Positions 1-9,340 of a stretch of DNA of 64,000 bases are shown piece after piece. Location: contig NZ_JANHOK010000004.1 in NCBI RefSeq assembly GCF_026929975.1, positions 124,001 to 188,000 of the forward strand, written 5' to 3'. Both the position numbers and the translations under genes were made by a program. Each line of letters opens with the position of its first letter. Position 1 is the first letter of the stretch. The stretch comes from Bartonella sp. F02 (GTDB taxonomy: Bacteria > Pseudomonadota > Alphaproteobacteria > Rhizobiales > Rhizobiaceae). The notes beneath the pieces were generated by a model. It was not told where the DNA came from. It searched no databases and saw nothing but the letters and a program-made list of their open reading frames with translations.

Positions 1-265
1 GCAAAAAAACCCCACACAGCATCTCAATATTACGCCGCGCATGCCAAATACGAAATGGTTTTCCTATAGGAGCTTTCCAAAGTCCGAAAAGATCCTTAAA
101 AGAGAGAGCCGGAAAATTTTTCGGTAATCCCGGCCCTAAAGTGGATATAGCAACTCCTTGTTTTCTCTGTAACGGAACAAGTTGAATGATTGTAGAAGTA
201 ACTCCTGACAAGCGTCTTTTAAAATGAGGAGCAATCACATCCGTTGTCTTTAAAGACATGCGCAT
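1..265 (-). CDS. lpcC: LPS core glycosyltransferase, LpcC-like (3' part missing)
   Basis: N-terminal part of a protein that runs off the left edge. The first 88 residues contain PHFKRRLSGVTSTI, TLGPGLP and RIWHARRNIEML, which I recognise as the start of rhizobial LpcC-type mannosyltransferases (GT4) of the LPS inner core. This is recognition from memory, not a search. The donor would be a nucleotide sugar and the acceptor lipid A-Kdo, at the inner membrane. The start is the ATG at 265; a second in-frame ATG at 259 is possible, and neither has a clear ribosome site. It lies 14 bases behind the greA stop, so the two are probably co-transcribed. Confidence 0.72.
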   Translation of the reverse strand, partial: MRMSLKTTDVIAPHFKRRLSGVTSTIIQLVPLQRKQGVAISTLGPGLPKNFPALSFKDLFGLWKAPIGKPFRIWHARRNIEMLCGVFL

Positions 266-279
266 AATACTTAAAATAC

Positions 280-753
280 TTAAATATATTGCACTTCAAT
301 AATTTCGTAATTATGCGCACCACCCGGTGCATTCACTTCAATAACATCACCCTCTTGTTTACCAATCAGAGCACGTGCAATAGGTGAAGAAATCGAAATC
401 TTACCAATTTTTACATCAGCCTCTTGATCACCAACAATCTGATAAACCTTATTTTCTTCAGTATCTTCATCTAAAAGTTTTATCGTTGCTCCAAACTGAA
501 TTCTATCGCCTGAAAGACGTGAAACATTTATGACTTCTGCTCGCGCAATATAATCTTCAAGCTCATTAATTCGTCCTTCATTATAGCTTTGCGCTTCTTT
601 AGCAGCGTGATATTCAGCATTCTCGGAGAGATCTCCATGCGCACGAGCTTCAGAAATTGCTTCAATAATCCTCGGACGCTCTTGCTGTTGACGCCAACGC
701 AGTTCCTCTTTAAGACTTTCAAAACCAGCTGTAGTCATCGGAACTTTTTCCAT
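280..753 (-). CDS. greA: Transcription elongation factor GreA
   Basis: 157 residues, the usual GreA length. GreA binds the RNA polymerase secondary channel and stimulates cleavage of backtracked RNA. The N-terminal coiled coil carries the family signature [15 protein letters not shown] at about residues 39-53, which holds the acidic tip residues. The C-terminal FKBP-like domain ends in [11 protein letters not shown]. The start is at MEKVPMT. The leader carries a -10 match at 846-851 and a hairpin with a U-tract at 795-827, 42 bases before the start codon, suggesting attenuation. Confidence 0.97.
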   Translation of the reverse strand: MEKVPMTTAGFESLKEELRWRQQQERPRIIEAISEARAHGDLSENAEYHAAKEAQSYNEGRINELEDYIARAEVINVSRLSGDRIQFGATIKLLDEDTEENKVYQIVGDQEADVKIGKISISSPIARALIGKQEGDVIEVNAPGGAHNYEIIEVQYI

Positions 754-794
754 GATCTGTCCCTTTCTTTCACACGGAAGGCTTTATAAAACAT

Positions 795-827
795 AAAAAA
801 CGGCTTCCAAAAATATTTTGGAATCCG
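795..827 (-). terminator. Terminator-like hairpin in the greA leader
   Basis: On the minus strand the arms CGGATTCCAAAA and TTTTGGAAGCCG pair around a TAT loop with a single A-G mismatch, and are followed at once by six T. This has the form of an intrinsic terminator but sits upstream of greA, between its likely promoter and start codon. E. coli greA is known to have a leader terminator that yields the short RNA GraL; a similar arrangement here is an inference. Confidence 0.6.
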
Positions 828-845
828 GATATTACAATTGCCTCC

Positions 846-874
846 ATTATATAGTACAGAAACCCTATTTTCCA
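846..874 (-). promoter_or_regulatory. Probable greA promoter
   Basis: A perfect TATAAT lies on the minus strand at 851-846. The -35 hexamer at 17 bases spacing (874-869) reads TGGAAA, a weak match. It would give a leader of about 85 bases that contains the hairpin at 801-827. Confidence 0.45.
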
Positions 875-1065
875 TACAAAAATAAAGGAGAATATAGTGT
901 ATTCCTTTATTATTTATAAATTGAGATGATATTTTAAATTAAAAACGCACATTTCACTCTCTATAACGCTTCTCTATATCGTAGAGAAAAATTGTATTTT
1001 TTGTCATTCTGTTATAACTTACAAGAAAATTGTATGAAAATAGAGAGAAATCCTGTGAGGAAACA

Positions 1066-1404
1066 GTGAAAAAAATAGCCTATTTTTTTGTATTGCTCTC
1101 TCTCTTCTTCGTCACAATAAAAACATATGCTGCAAATGCTATCGTAACAACAAACCTTAATTTTAGAGCAGGACCGAGCACATATTATACACTGCGTGGT
1201 TTAATTCCTGCAGGACAATCAGTTCTCGTTCACACTTGCAGTGGGAACTGGTGTCAAATTAGCTATAATACACAAAAAGGTTGGGTATCCGCCCATTATC
1301 TTTCGTTTAAAAATAGTCACGAGCTTTATCGAACCTATACATTATCATCATCTTCAGAACCCCTCTTCAACTCTGCATTCATAACAAACAATGATTATAA
1401 TTAA
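1066..1404 (+). CDS. Secreted SH3-domain protein
   Basis: 112 residues from the GTG start at 1066, which has GAGG five bases upstream; an in-frame TTG at 1030 would only add a polar tail before the signal peptide. The N-terminus is a signal peptide (KK, then a hydrophobic stretch, then TYAANA). Residues about 22-85 form a bacterial SH3 (SH3b) domain with NLNFRAGPSTYY, GNWCQI and KGWVSAHYL. Such domains bind peptidoglycan or act as wall-associated modules in the periplasm. The 28-residue tail after the domain is unrecognised. It has its own transcription unit. Confidence 0.75.
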   Translation: MKKIAYFFVLLSLFFVTIKTYAANAIVTTNLNFRAGPSTYYTLRGLIPAGQSVLVHTCSGNWCQISYNTQKGWVSAHYLSFKNSHELYRTYTLSSSSEPLFNSAFITNNDYN

Positions 1405-1728
1405 TTTTATCATAAGCGCTTTTTGGACAAGAGCACCATCAAGGTCGCAATTTAAATTTTAGAAAAGATAAAGTATAAAAAGTAATTATTATGCATAGCA
1501 TATTTTATAATCACAAAAAGTTGAAAAGAAATGGTATATACTTCAATCATTATATCTTTTTGGAATTTTAAAATTTTTAAAGAATATTCACTTCAAATCT
1601 TTACAGGGTCAAAGCGCTCACTTATTTTCTTGAATTAGGGTCTTTCTATGTAAATAAATCTCATACGATCGTAAATATAATTGTCCATATAGGTTTTACT
1701 GTTTTATTTTTGCACTTAAGATTTTATT
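1405..1728. other. Intergenic, no gene seen
   Basis: 324 AT-rich bases between the SH3 protein and the repeat protein. I see no open frame, tRNA or strong hairpin. The last part before 1729 lacks a good ribosome site for the next gene. Confidence 0.6.
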
Positions 1729-4266
1729 ATGAATTTTGACTATTTGACTTCATTATTATGCAATAAGTTTCCATCAACATCCGCAATATTAATACTTCTC
1801 ATTGTAGGTTATAAATATAGAAAACAATGGATATCTTTTCTCTACAACTTCATAAACAAAGATGATGACCGGATAAGGAACTTTACTTGTTTCTTTAAAT
1901 ATCTAGCAATTTCTTACCCTGAAATATTTATTTGGGTAATTCATTCGGTTTTATTTTATCCGAAAGCTAACGGAAAAAACTATCTTTTTTTAAAAAAAAT
2001 GGTCCTCAAAGTCGCTAAAGAAGTTGGAAAACAAGATGACGCCGATGGTCTTTCCTCTTATTTCATATATCTCGCAGACAAACACCCTGTTGTTTATTTT
2101 TATCTCCTTGATAAACATTTTTTTCAATATCATGAAGCAAAACATGACCTATTTTTTAAAGAATGTTTTCTTAAAGCTGCTCAGAAAATAGGAAGTAAAT
2201 ATAGTGAATTTGATGAAGATCCTTTTGTCGCTTATTTAATATATTTTGCTAAAAAAAATTATGAACCGTTTACTGATACATTTCATAGGGTGTTCTTTCT
2301 TCAAAAAAATGAGAGTCCAGTTATGGATTTTTTACAAAAAAAATTTGAAAAAGCTGCTTGTGAAGTAAATAATACAAATGATCTAAGGTCATATTTAGTC
2401 AATATAGCAAAAGAAAACCCTGAAAAATTTATTGACCTTCTGTTCAATGCTTGTTCTCATAAAGGCCTTCTTCATTCAGCGGCTGAGGAGATAGGCAAAA
2501 ACTTCTTGCAAGATGTTTTTTTTGAAAAATATGCTCCTATCTTACCTTATTGGAGCATAGCCGAAGATAATGATGACAACAATCATCTTGTCCCTTATTT
2601 AATATATTTAGAACACAACAAACCTAAAAAATTTATTGAACTCTTTAATAAAAATAAAACAAAATCCAATTCTTTTTTTGAAAAATTATTTATCGACGCT
2701 GTTCAAAAAATAGGAAGAGAATATGGGAAAAAAGATCTTTTCTTTTATATTTCTTTCATCATCACAAGTAACTCTAAAAAATGTTTTGATGAAATTATAA
2801 AGGCTTTAGAGAATAAAGAAAACAATGATTCTTTTAAAAATAAGTTAATTGATATTGTTAAAACAAATTTCAAAAACGTAGATGATAAATTTACTGAAAA
2901 TTTCGATGATTGTTATTACCTACTAGAACAATTTTCAAATTTCCTAGAAGAACAAGAAGATATTTTGCCTATAAATTGTCTATCTTTTGTTGAGGCAATA
3001 GAAAAAGAACGTGGTAGAGATGGAATTTCTCCTTATTTTCAGCGTCTTTTGATAAAAACTCAACAAACATTTGCTAACTTTCTTATAGATCTTTTCTCTT
3101 GTGAAAAAATTGAGCGATATAAAAACGATGAAAATTTTCTTCATTTTAAACAAGCTATTATTCAAGTCACTAATAAAATTGGCACACAACATATTGATAA
3201 TTACAGTATAAAAGAAACACAAGATACAAAAGCAAAATATAATAAAGATAGTTTTGTTCCTTATCTAATATATTTAGCACATAAACACTATTCAATTTAT
3301 TTTTCACTGTTTGAACAAGTCTTAGCACCTCAAAATGGTGCAGAATATGACGAATCGTTAAAGAATGCTCTTGTTGAAGCTGCTAATGAAGTAGGACAAT
3401 ATTTAAAAAAAAGAGAAAATGCTGATAGTGAAGGCGATTGTGTGTCTTACTTTGTACATCATCTTAAAGGTGATTCTCAAAATCTTAAAGGTGATTCTCA
3501 ACAATTCTTTGAGTTTCTCACAACAACATATTCTCTTCAGGAAATAAAACATACAAAAATGAACAGAATTTGCTCTTTAAGAACAGCTGTTATTCAACAA
3601 ATTACAAAAGCGAAGACGCAATACGACAAGGATAGTTTTGTTAGCCATTTAGTTTCTGAGGAGAAAAAGAATTCTTTCTATTTTAGCGAATTATTTAGCA
3701 AAGTATTTTCACGTATTTTTAATCATCTAGGCACTGAAAATGAATATAATTGTTTTTTAAAAAAATCTCTCCTTGAAACTATTGAGAAAATAGGTAAGGA
3801 ACATGATCCGAATACCAAAAATGGCTCTGTGTCTTATTTGGCCAACAAAATAGAAAAAGATCCTGAATATTTTGTACGTATTTTAAATTATCAAGACACT
3901 GGAAGTAAATATGATCGTCTTTTAAAAAAGTCTCTCCTTGAAGCCATTGAGAAAATAGGTAAGAAATATGATCCGAATACCAAAAATGGCTGTGCATCTT
4001 ATCTACGACATTATCCACATTTTATGGAGATATTTTTTGATACTTTTTTTCCATCTGAAGCTAAAATAAAATATGATCGTTCTTTACAAAAGATTGTTTT
4101 GCAAACGATTTCTGATATGGGAGAGATATGTTATCAGTATGGTTTGTCTGTAGAAACGTTTTCATCAGAAAATCCTGACTCAAATACTTCTGCTCAGGTT
4201 CAACTAAATGTGCAAATACCATTCGCTCCGATAAATATCATTCGCTCCGATATCGATTGGAAGTGA
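1729..4266 (+). CDS. Large degenerate-repeat protein, unknown function
   Basis: 845 residues that I do not recognise. Residues about 14-30 form a hydrophobic segment followed by KYRKQ, so the protein is probably anchored in the inner membrane with the rest cytoplasmic, though an uncleaved export signal is possible. The rest is built from about 12-13 degenerate units of 40-75 residues. A full unit reads roughly: aromatic/charged helix with F.ELF or FIDLL, then LKK..LEA..KIGKKY, then a linker ending in VPYLIYLA or VSYL. The look is an all-helical solenoid like HEAT or Sel1 repeats, but I cannot assign a family. Two adjacent C-terminal units are nearly identical (period 165 bases) and a 21-base duplication lies at 3461-3501, so the gene is still changing by duplication. 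Lys-, Phe-, Tyr- and Asn-rich with AT-rich codons. The start lacks a good ribosome site. Confidence 0.7.
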   Translation: MNFDYLTSLLCNKFPSTSAILILLIVGYKYRKQWISFLYNFINKDDDRIRNFTCFFKYLAISYPEIFIWVIHSVLFYPKANGKNYLFLKKMVLKVAKEVGKQDDADGLSSYFIYLADKHPVVYFYLLDKHFFQYHEAKHDLFFKECFLKAAQKIGSKYSEFDEDPFVAYLIYFAKKNYEPFTDTFHRVFFLQKNESPVMDFLQKKFEKAACEVNNTNDLRSYLVNIAKENPEKFIDLLFNACSHKGLLHSAAEEIGKNFLQDVFFEKYAPILPYWSIAEDNDDNNHLVPYLIYLEHNKPKKFIELFNKNKTKSNSFFEKLFIDAVQKIGREYGKKDLFFYISFIITSNSKKCFDEIIKALENKENNDSFKNKLIDIVKTNFKNVDDKFTENFDDCYYLLEQFSNFLEEQEDILPINCLSFVEAIEKERGRDGISPYFQRLLIKTQQTFANFLIDLFSCEKIERYKNDENFLHFKQAIIQVTNKIGTQHIDNYSIKETQDTKAKYNKDSFVPYLIYLAHKHYSIYFSLFEQVLAPQNGAEYDESLKNALVEAANEVGQYLKKRENADSEGDCVSYFVHHLKGDSQNLKGDSQQFFEFLTTTYSLQEIKHTKMNRICSLRTAVIQQITKAKTQYDKDSFVSHLVSEEKKNSFYFSELFSKVFSRIFNHLGTENEYNCFLKKSLLETIEKIGKEHDPNTKNGSVSYLANKIEKDPEYFVRILNYQDTGSKYDRLLKKSLLEAIEKIGKKYDPNTKNGCASYLRHYPHFMEIFFDTFFPSEAKIKYDRSLQKIVLQTISDMGEICYQYGLSVETFSSENPDSNTSAQVQLNVQIPFAPINIIRSDIDWK
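3461..3501 (+). repeat. 21-base tandem duplication in the repeat protein gene
   Basis: The 20-base block atcttaaaggtgattctcaa occurs at 3461-3480 and again at 3482-3501, a period of 21 bases. It duplicates the peptide LKGDSQN in frame. Confidence 0.9.
3766..4010 (+). repeat. Two near-identical 165-base repeat units
   Basis: The block starting tctctccttga at 3766 recurs at 3931, exactly 165 bases (55 codons) later, with only a few differences over about 75 bases. Both encode KSLLE.IEKIGK..DPNTKNG followed by SY. This is a recent in-frame copy of the protein's own repeat unit. Confidence 0.85.
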
Positions 4267-4768
4267 AAAACTCTTAAAGTCACAGTTTATCTGAAGTTGC
4301 AGTGTATGCAATAAGTATTAAAGCATTTTGTGACTTGTATAACTACTTGAAAACATAAAAAATAGTTGTTCTAAATTGAGTTAATTGATTTCTAAAACCA
4401 TAAGAATAACAATATCATTCTTGATAATACATTTTTTAAACATCTCGTACCAAAGTGTCATCCTTAAACATGATTTTTTATCTGTAATGTCTCTGATGCC
4501 CTATTAAAAAGTTAATGGAGTATATGAAACATCTTTTTTCTTTCGAAAAAACCAAAAATAACTGTGCATCGTTATAAACATGAACGAAGTAAATAGCTTG
4601 AAATGATCCCGAGGTTATAAAGGTTGGCTACTATGTATTATATTGCGCAAATCTATACATAAATTCAAGTGAGGTAAAAAAGCCAGTTTACACGTTAGAA
4701 TTAACTTTTATGAAGAACCTGCATCTTTTTCTTGTCATATTCAAATGACTGTATAAAATATTCTTATA
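4267..4768. other. Intergenic before uvrB, no gene seen
   Basis: About 500 AT-rich bases. I found no convincing frame, tRNA or terminator with a T-tract. I looked for the alphaproteobacterial LexA-type direct repeat (GTTC-N7-GTTC or its complement) and saw no intact copy, so SOS control of uvrB is not supported here. Confidence 0.5.
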
Positions 4769-7069
4769 ATGTCACAACAAAAATTAAAAAAAACAGCAAA
4801 ACAAATCTCAAAAACATCGCGCAAAACATTAAAATGTGCTGAGAATGCTCAAAGTGATTCGGCTATGAACCTTAAGAAAATGGCGGAATCTAAAACTTCC
4901 TTTGAAACCGAAAAGCTTTCTGAGACAACAAAAAAAGCAAATGCTCTGACAGAAACAGTCGAGAATCTATCTGCCCTTATCTCTGCAGAAAACCCTTTGA
5001 TCAAAAATGGTGCACTATGGACACCTCATCGCCCCATACACCCCGAGAAATCGGAAGGAGGTATTCCATTTCAAATTAAAACATCCTTTGAGCCTGCTGG
5101 AGATCAACCTTCTGCAATTAAAACTCTTCTTGAAGGGATAGAAAACAATGAACATACTCAAGTGCTTTTAGGTGTTACCGGCTCAGGGAAAACCTATACC
5201 ATGGCCAAAGTTATTGAGAAAACGCAACGTCCTGCTCTCATTCTCGCTCCGAACAAAACTCTGGCGGCACAACTTTATGGAGAGTTTAAAAATTTTTTTC
5301 CTCATAATGCTGTTGAGTATTTTGTCTCTTATTATGATTATTATCAGCCCGAAGCTTATGTTGCACGCTCTGATACCTATATTGAAAAAGAATCCTCCAT
5401 CAATGAACAAATAGATCGCATGCGTCATGCTGCAACACGTGCAGTACTAGAACGAGATGATGTTATCATCGTTGCATCTGTGTCTTGTATATACGGAATT
5501 GGTTCAGTAGAAACCTATACGGCTATGACATCTCAAATACACAAAGGAGATAGACTGAACCAGCGACAATTATTAGCTGACTTAGTAACACAGCAATATT
5601 ACCGACAAGACATCAATTTTGTTCGCGGTTCTTTTCGTGTCCGCGGCGATACAATTGAAATTTTTCCTGCCCATTTTGAAGATCGCGCTTGGCGTATCTC
5701 GTTATTCGGTGATGAAGTTGAAAACATTACTGAATTCGACCCTTTAACAGGACAAAAAACAGGGGATCTTCAATCCATTAAAATTTATGCTAATTCGCAT
5801 TATGTAACACCGCGACCAACCTTAAATCAGGCTATTCAATCAATTAAAAGAGAACTAACACAACGTCTCGACGAGTTAAATGCAGCTGGTCGTCTTTTAG
5901 AAGCTCAACGTTTAGAACAACGAACAATCTTTGATTTGGAAATGTTGGAAACGACTGGATCTTGCCATGGCATCGAAAATTATTCGCGATATTTAACAGG
6001 AAGAAACCCCGGCGAGCCACCTCCAACCCTATTCGAATATATTCCAAATAATGCTCTTGTTTTTATCGATGAAAGCCATGTTACTATTCCTCAAATCGGT
6101 GGTATGTACCGTGGTGACTTTCGACGAAAAGCAACTTTAGCAGAATATGGATTTCGTCTCCCTTCCTGCATGGATAATCGTCCATTACGTTTTGAAGAAT
6201 GGGATGCTATGCGCCCACAAACGATTGCAGTCTCTGCAACACCAGGATCTTGGGAAATAGAGCAATCATGTGGCATTTTTGCAGAACAAGTCATTCGCCC
6301 CACAGGACTTATTGATCCAGAAACAGAAGTGCGCCCAGCACGCACACAAGTTGATGATGTTGTCAACGAAATTCAAAAAACAACCCAAAAAGGCTATCGC
6401 ACATTAGTGACAGTTCTTACAAAACGAATGGCCGAAGATTTGACAGAATATCTCCATGAACAAGGTATTCGTGTCCGTTATATGCATTCAGATATCGATA
6501 CATTAGAGCGTATCGAAATCCTTCGAGATTTGAGACTTGGTACTTTTGATGTTTTAATCGGCATTAATTTACTGCGAGAAGGCTTGGATATTCCAGAGTG
6601 TGGTTTCGTTGCCATTCTAGATGCTGATAAAGAAGGCTTTTTACGCTCAGAAACCTCACTCATTCAAACCATTGGGCGAGCAGCGCGGAATGTAGATGGT
6701 CGTGTTATCCTTTATGCAGATACAATAACTAACTCCATGGAACGCGCCTTACAAGAAACAAAGCGGCGGCGTGAAAAACAAATCGCCTACAATATAAAGC
6801 ATCATATTACACCAACCAGTATAAAAAAGAATATCGGAGATATTATAAATCCAGTTGATGAAAACAACTCTACTCGCACAACTCAATCTAATTTTAGAGC
6901 CCAAAATAATAAAATTGGCAATAATTTAACGAAACATATTCAACATCTTGAAAAATCAATGCGTAAAGCAGCAGCTGATCTTAATTTTGAAGAAGCAGCA
7001 AAACTTCGTGATGAAATAAAACATTTGCAAAAAATGGAACTAGAAATTGCCGATAATCCTTTAAGGTAG
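4769..7069 (+). CDS. uvrB: UvrABC excinuclease subunit B
   Basis: 766 residues. UvrB receives damaged DNA from UvrA, checks the lesion and recruits UvrC for dual incision in nucleotide excision repair. Walker A is [10 protein letters not shown] at about 135-144, the Walker B region is FIDESH, the beta-hairpin region contains [10 protein letters not shown], and helicase motif VI lies in QTIGRAARN. The C-terminal UVR motif ([16 protein letters not shown]) that contacts UvrC is present. Compared with E. coli UvrB (673 residues) there is an extra N-terminal stretch of about 95 residues, rich in Lys, Ser and Thr with no recognisable fold. Longer N-termini occur in alphaproteobacterial UvrB. The ATG at 4769 has no strong ribosome site, so a later start inside the extension cannot be excluded. 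Confidence 0.97.
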   Translation: MSQQKLKKTAKQISKTSRKTLKCAENAQSDSAMNLKKMAESKTSFETEKLSETTKKANALTETVENLSALISAENPLIKNGALWTPHRPIHPEKSEGGIPFQIKTSFEPAGDQPSAIKTLLEGIENNEHTQVLLGVTGSGKTYTMAKVIEKTQRPALILAPNKTLAAQLYGEFKNFFPHNAVEYFVSYYDYYQPEAYVARSDTYIEKESSINEQIDRMRHAATRAVLERDDVIIVASVSCIYGIGSVETYTAMTSQIHKGDRLNQRQLLADLVTQQYYRQDINFVRGSFRVRGDTIEIFPAHFEDRAWRISLFGDEVENITEFDPLTGQKTGDLQSIKIYANSHYVTPRPTLNQAIQSIKRELTQRLDELNAAGRLLEAQRLEQRTIFDLEMLETTGSCHGIENYSRYLTGRNPGEPPPTLFEYIPNNALVFIDESHVTIPQIGGMYRGDFRRKATLAEYGFRLPSCMDNRPLRFEEWDAMRPQTIAVSATPGSWEIEQSCGIFAEQVIRPTGLIDPETEVRPARTQVDDVVNEIQKTTQKGYRTLVTVLTKRMAEDLTEYLHEQGIRVRYMHSDIDTLERIEILRDLRLGTFDVLIGINLLREGLDIPECGFVAILDADKEGFLRSETSLIQTIGRAARNVDGRVILYADTITNSMERALQETKRRREKQIAYNIKHHITPTSIKKNIGDIINPVDENNSTRTTQSNFRAQNNKIGNNLTKHIQHLEKSMRKAAADLNFEEAAKLRDEIKHLQKMELEIADNPLR

Positions 7070-7710
7070 AACGACAAACATCCAATCAATAGAAATTACA
7101 ATCAAATTTTTTAAGCTCAATTTTAAGACTGTAAAAACATAAGTCTTTAAAGAATCATCAAAATTTTACCAAAAATATTCTGAGCAAAATACCCCATAAA
7201 ACAGATATCATTTTTCCAATAAACAATAAAAAAATGAAGATTAACGATGCTCCATCTGCATGTAGATAACAATGATTCCACGGTATTTGGAAAATAGATT
7301 TATTTCCTATTCAGCATTTTCAAAACATTTAAAATGACAAAAACTAAAAATACAAAATAAATTATTTTAGTTGTATTTTATGCTCATCATTCCAATAATA
7401 GATAAGATATTTTTAAATTTTTTCAAATTTCTAGCTAAAAAGTGACATAATAAAGCAAATTTTATAAAGAAATCTCTTGTAAAATATTATATTTTCAAGC
7501 AATCTTGAATCATTTAGACATGTTGAGAACATAAAAAAAACTTCAAAAAGGTTTTATGGATACACTTTATGGATTTTATATGAGAACGATATTAGTGAAT
7601 AAAGTGTTTTTCGAATATCAAAACTGTCTAAATGATTGTCGCACATATAATGTGTGGCGCAATTTTCTGTAATTCGTCTTTAACCAAGACAAAAAATAAG
7701 GAAGTATTCT
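7070..7710. other. Intergenic between uvrB and the cold-shock gene
   Basis: 640 bases without a gene. It holds the nested inverted repeats at 7508-7637 and, just after them, a TATAAT at 7646-7651 set inside the small dyad CACAT-ATA-ATGTG (7643-7655). This is a plausible -10 giving a leader of about 50 bases for the cold-shock gene. No good -35 is visible. Confidence 0.5.
7508..7637. repeat. Nested inverted repeats upstream of the cold-shock gene
   Basis: An outer perfect 13-base pair (aatcatttagaca at 7508-7520, tgtctaaatgatt at 7625-7637) encloses an inner perfect 9-base pair (acactttat at 7562-7570, ataaagtgt at 7599-7607). The whole spans 130 bases. No target-site duplication flanks it and no coding frame is inside. 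It may be a folded leader, a bent control region or a relic of a small palindromic element. Confidence 0.6.
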
Positions 7711-7926
7711 ATGTCTCAAACAGGTGAGGTAAAATTTTTTAATAGCAGTAAAGGTTTTGGTTTTATTAAACCAGATAATGGTGGAGCTGATGTCTTTGTT
7801 CACATTTCTGCTCTTCAAGCTTCGGGGCTTTCTGGATTAAATGATGCGCAAAGAGTATCGTTTGATATAGAAGCTGATCGTCGTGGGAAAGGGCTCAAAG
7901 CCATCAATATTAGCGTCATGGATTAA
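7711..7926 (+). CDS. Cold-shock protein, CspA family
   Basis: 71 residues, one cold-shock domain. The RNA-binding motifs are KGFGFI (RNP1) and VFVHIS (RNP2). It binds single-stranded RNA and DNA and acts as an RNA chaperone. The start is supported by aaggaag eight to nine bases upstream. The long non-coding region before it with inverted repeats fits the known habit of cold-shock genes to be controlled through their leader, but the fold was not computed. Several paralogues are usual in this group, so the exact symbol is left open. Confidence 0.95.
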   Translation: MSQTGEVKFFNSSKGFGFIKPDNGGADVFVHISALQASGLSGLNDAQRVSFDIEADRRGKGLKAINISVMD

Positions 7927-8107
7927 CGTAGATATTTTGCGTGTTCAATCTTGAATCGTCACTTTATTTCATTGTTTTGATAATTTATTTTCAACCAAAT
8001 AGCTTTTTTGTTCGTTATATTGCGAATAAAATGTGGAACTGTTCAGGTTATGTTCAGTTTGGCAGATGTAAAGTATGAGTAATATAGACTTATAAGGGAG
8101 TATTGCT

Positions 8108-8650
8108 ATGGAAAAATTAATCAAGCGAGCAGTATTATCGACGGTATCAATTATAGGGATTATAGTTCCGTTCAAGACAGCAGTGGCTTATGATGGGTTT
8201 GGTGATTATCATCATCAGCGCTTTCAGAGCCATTCGTACCATCATCCTCAAACGCACAGTAGTATTCAACGAAATATTCACCGTGAACAGAGCACACATC
8301 ACCACTATCATGTTGAGCGTAATACGCATCATCATACCTATAGATATCGTGCATTTCCTGACAATACCGGTGATACTTTAGCAGCAGGAGTACTAGGTTT
8401 TGCTGCAGGCGCTCTTTTGGGGAACGCTTTGAAAAAAACTGAACAACCGCAGGTTATTTATCAAGTACAACCACAAAACCAGATCATTTATCAAGCGCCA
8501 CCAGCAGAAATATATCAATCTCTTTCACAACAACAAATAAATGCTTGGCTTAAATATTGCAGTAACAAATACCGTACATTTAACCCTCAGACAGGAACTT
8601 TTCGCGGTCGTGACGGCTTAGATCATTTTTGTTATGCACCACTGAAATAA
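8108..8650 (+). CDS. Secreted His-rich protein with BA14K-like C-terminus
   Basis: 180 residues. A signal peptide (lysine/arginine, then a hydrophobic core, ending near TAVA) is followed by a His-rich stretch (about residues 34-80, with HHQRF, SYHHPQTH, HHHYH and HHHTY). A glycine-zipper-like hydrophobic segment GVLGFAAGALLGNALKK follows at about 95-111. The C-terminus (AWLKYCSNKYRTFNPQTGTF to DHFCYAPL) matches the BA14K pattern of Trp, two Cys and the YR.(F/Y)(N/D)P.TGT core, known from Brucella and relatives. Function unknown; the histidines could bind metal ions. The start has aagggag upstream. The gene ends at a bidirectional terminator. Confidence 0.75.
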   Translation: MEKLIKRAVLSTVSIIGIIVPFKTAVAYDGFGDYHHQRFQSHSYHHPQTHSSIQRNIHREQSTHHHYHVERNTHHHTYRYRAFPDNTGDTLAAGVLGFAAGALLGNALKKTEQPQVIYQVQPQNQIIYQAPPAEIYQSLSQQQINAWLKYCSNKYRTFNPQTGTFRGRDGLDHFCYAPLK

Positions 8651-8661
8651 TTTAATGAACA

Positions 8662-8687
8662 AAAACCTCACTCTAAAGTGAGGTTTT
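8662..8687. terminator. Bidirectional terminator
   Basis: Perfect 11-base stem AAAACCTCACT / AGTGAGGTTTT around a 4-base loop, with T-rich ends on both strands. It separates the convergent BA14K-like and metallo-hydrolase genes and serves both. Confidence 0.85.
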
Positions 8688-8695
8688 GTGTACAA

Positions 8696-9340
8696 TTAAA
8701 TTCCTCGAAGAAACGGATTATGTTGCCGCTCATGTCCTATTTGACTTCCTGGTCCGTGACCACAAATAAATCTGACATCATCACCCAGTGGTAAAATCTT
8801 CTCTTTAATGGATTTTATCAATTTTTCATAAGAGCATAATGGAAAATCTGTACGTCCAATAGAACCACGAAAGAGCACATCACCCATTAAAGCAAAACGC
8901 TCTTTTTCATTGAAATAAATAACATGACCAGGAGTGTGCCCTGGCGTGTGAAAGACGTTAAACACATGTCCAGCACAATCAACGCTGTCTCCATCCTCCA
9001 ACCATTGATCAGGAACACAAATACGCCCCTCAGGCATACAGTAGTTCTTTGCCATTTTATTCATATCATCCATCACCGGTCTATCATCACGGTGCGAACC
9101 AATAATTGGAACATTCAATGCTTCTTTAGCTTGCATGGCCGCACCCACATGGTCAAAATGACCATGCGTAATCCAAATAGTCTCAACCATAACACCCATT
9201 TGTTGAATAACTTCTTGAATTTGAGGCCACTCTCCACCAGGATCAACTAAAACACCTTTTTTATTTTCATCATCAAAAAGTAAGGCACAATTTTGTCGAA
9301 AAGGTGTAACTGGAATAATTTGAACACTTAGACTCCCCAT
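8696..9340 (-). CDS. MBL-fold metallo-hydrolase, glyoxalase II-like
   Basis: 214 residues from the ATG at 9340, chosen because AAAGGGG lies just upstream; a longer frame starts at 9367. The metallo-beta-lactamase metal motif THGHFDHVG is present, with later ligands in HTPGHTPGH, GDVLF and CGHGPGS, so a dinuclear zinc or iron site is expected. The closest type is the short YcbL/GloB-like hydrolases acting on thioesters such as S-lactoylglutathione, but the substrate cannot be read from the sequence. Probably cytoplasmic. Monocistronic. Confidence 0.85.
   Translation of the reverse strand: MGSLSVQIIPVTPFRQNCALLFDDENKKGVLVDPGGEWPQIQEVIQQMGVMVETIWITHGHFDHVGAAMQAKEALNVPIIGSHRDDRPVMDDMNKMAKNYCMPEGRICVPDQWLEDGDSVDCAGHVFNVFHTPGHTPGHVIYFNEKERFALMGDVLFRGSIGRTDFPLCSYEKLIKSIKEKILPLGDDVRFICGHGPGSQIGHERQHNPFLRGI

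Noticed and set aside
7618-7818. Minus-strand frame across the cold-shock gene start
   Set aside because: Overlaps a clear CspA-family gene and has no family resemblance.
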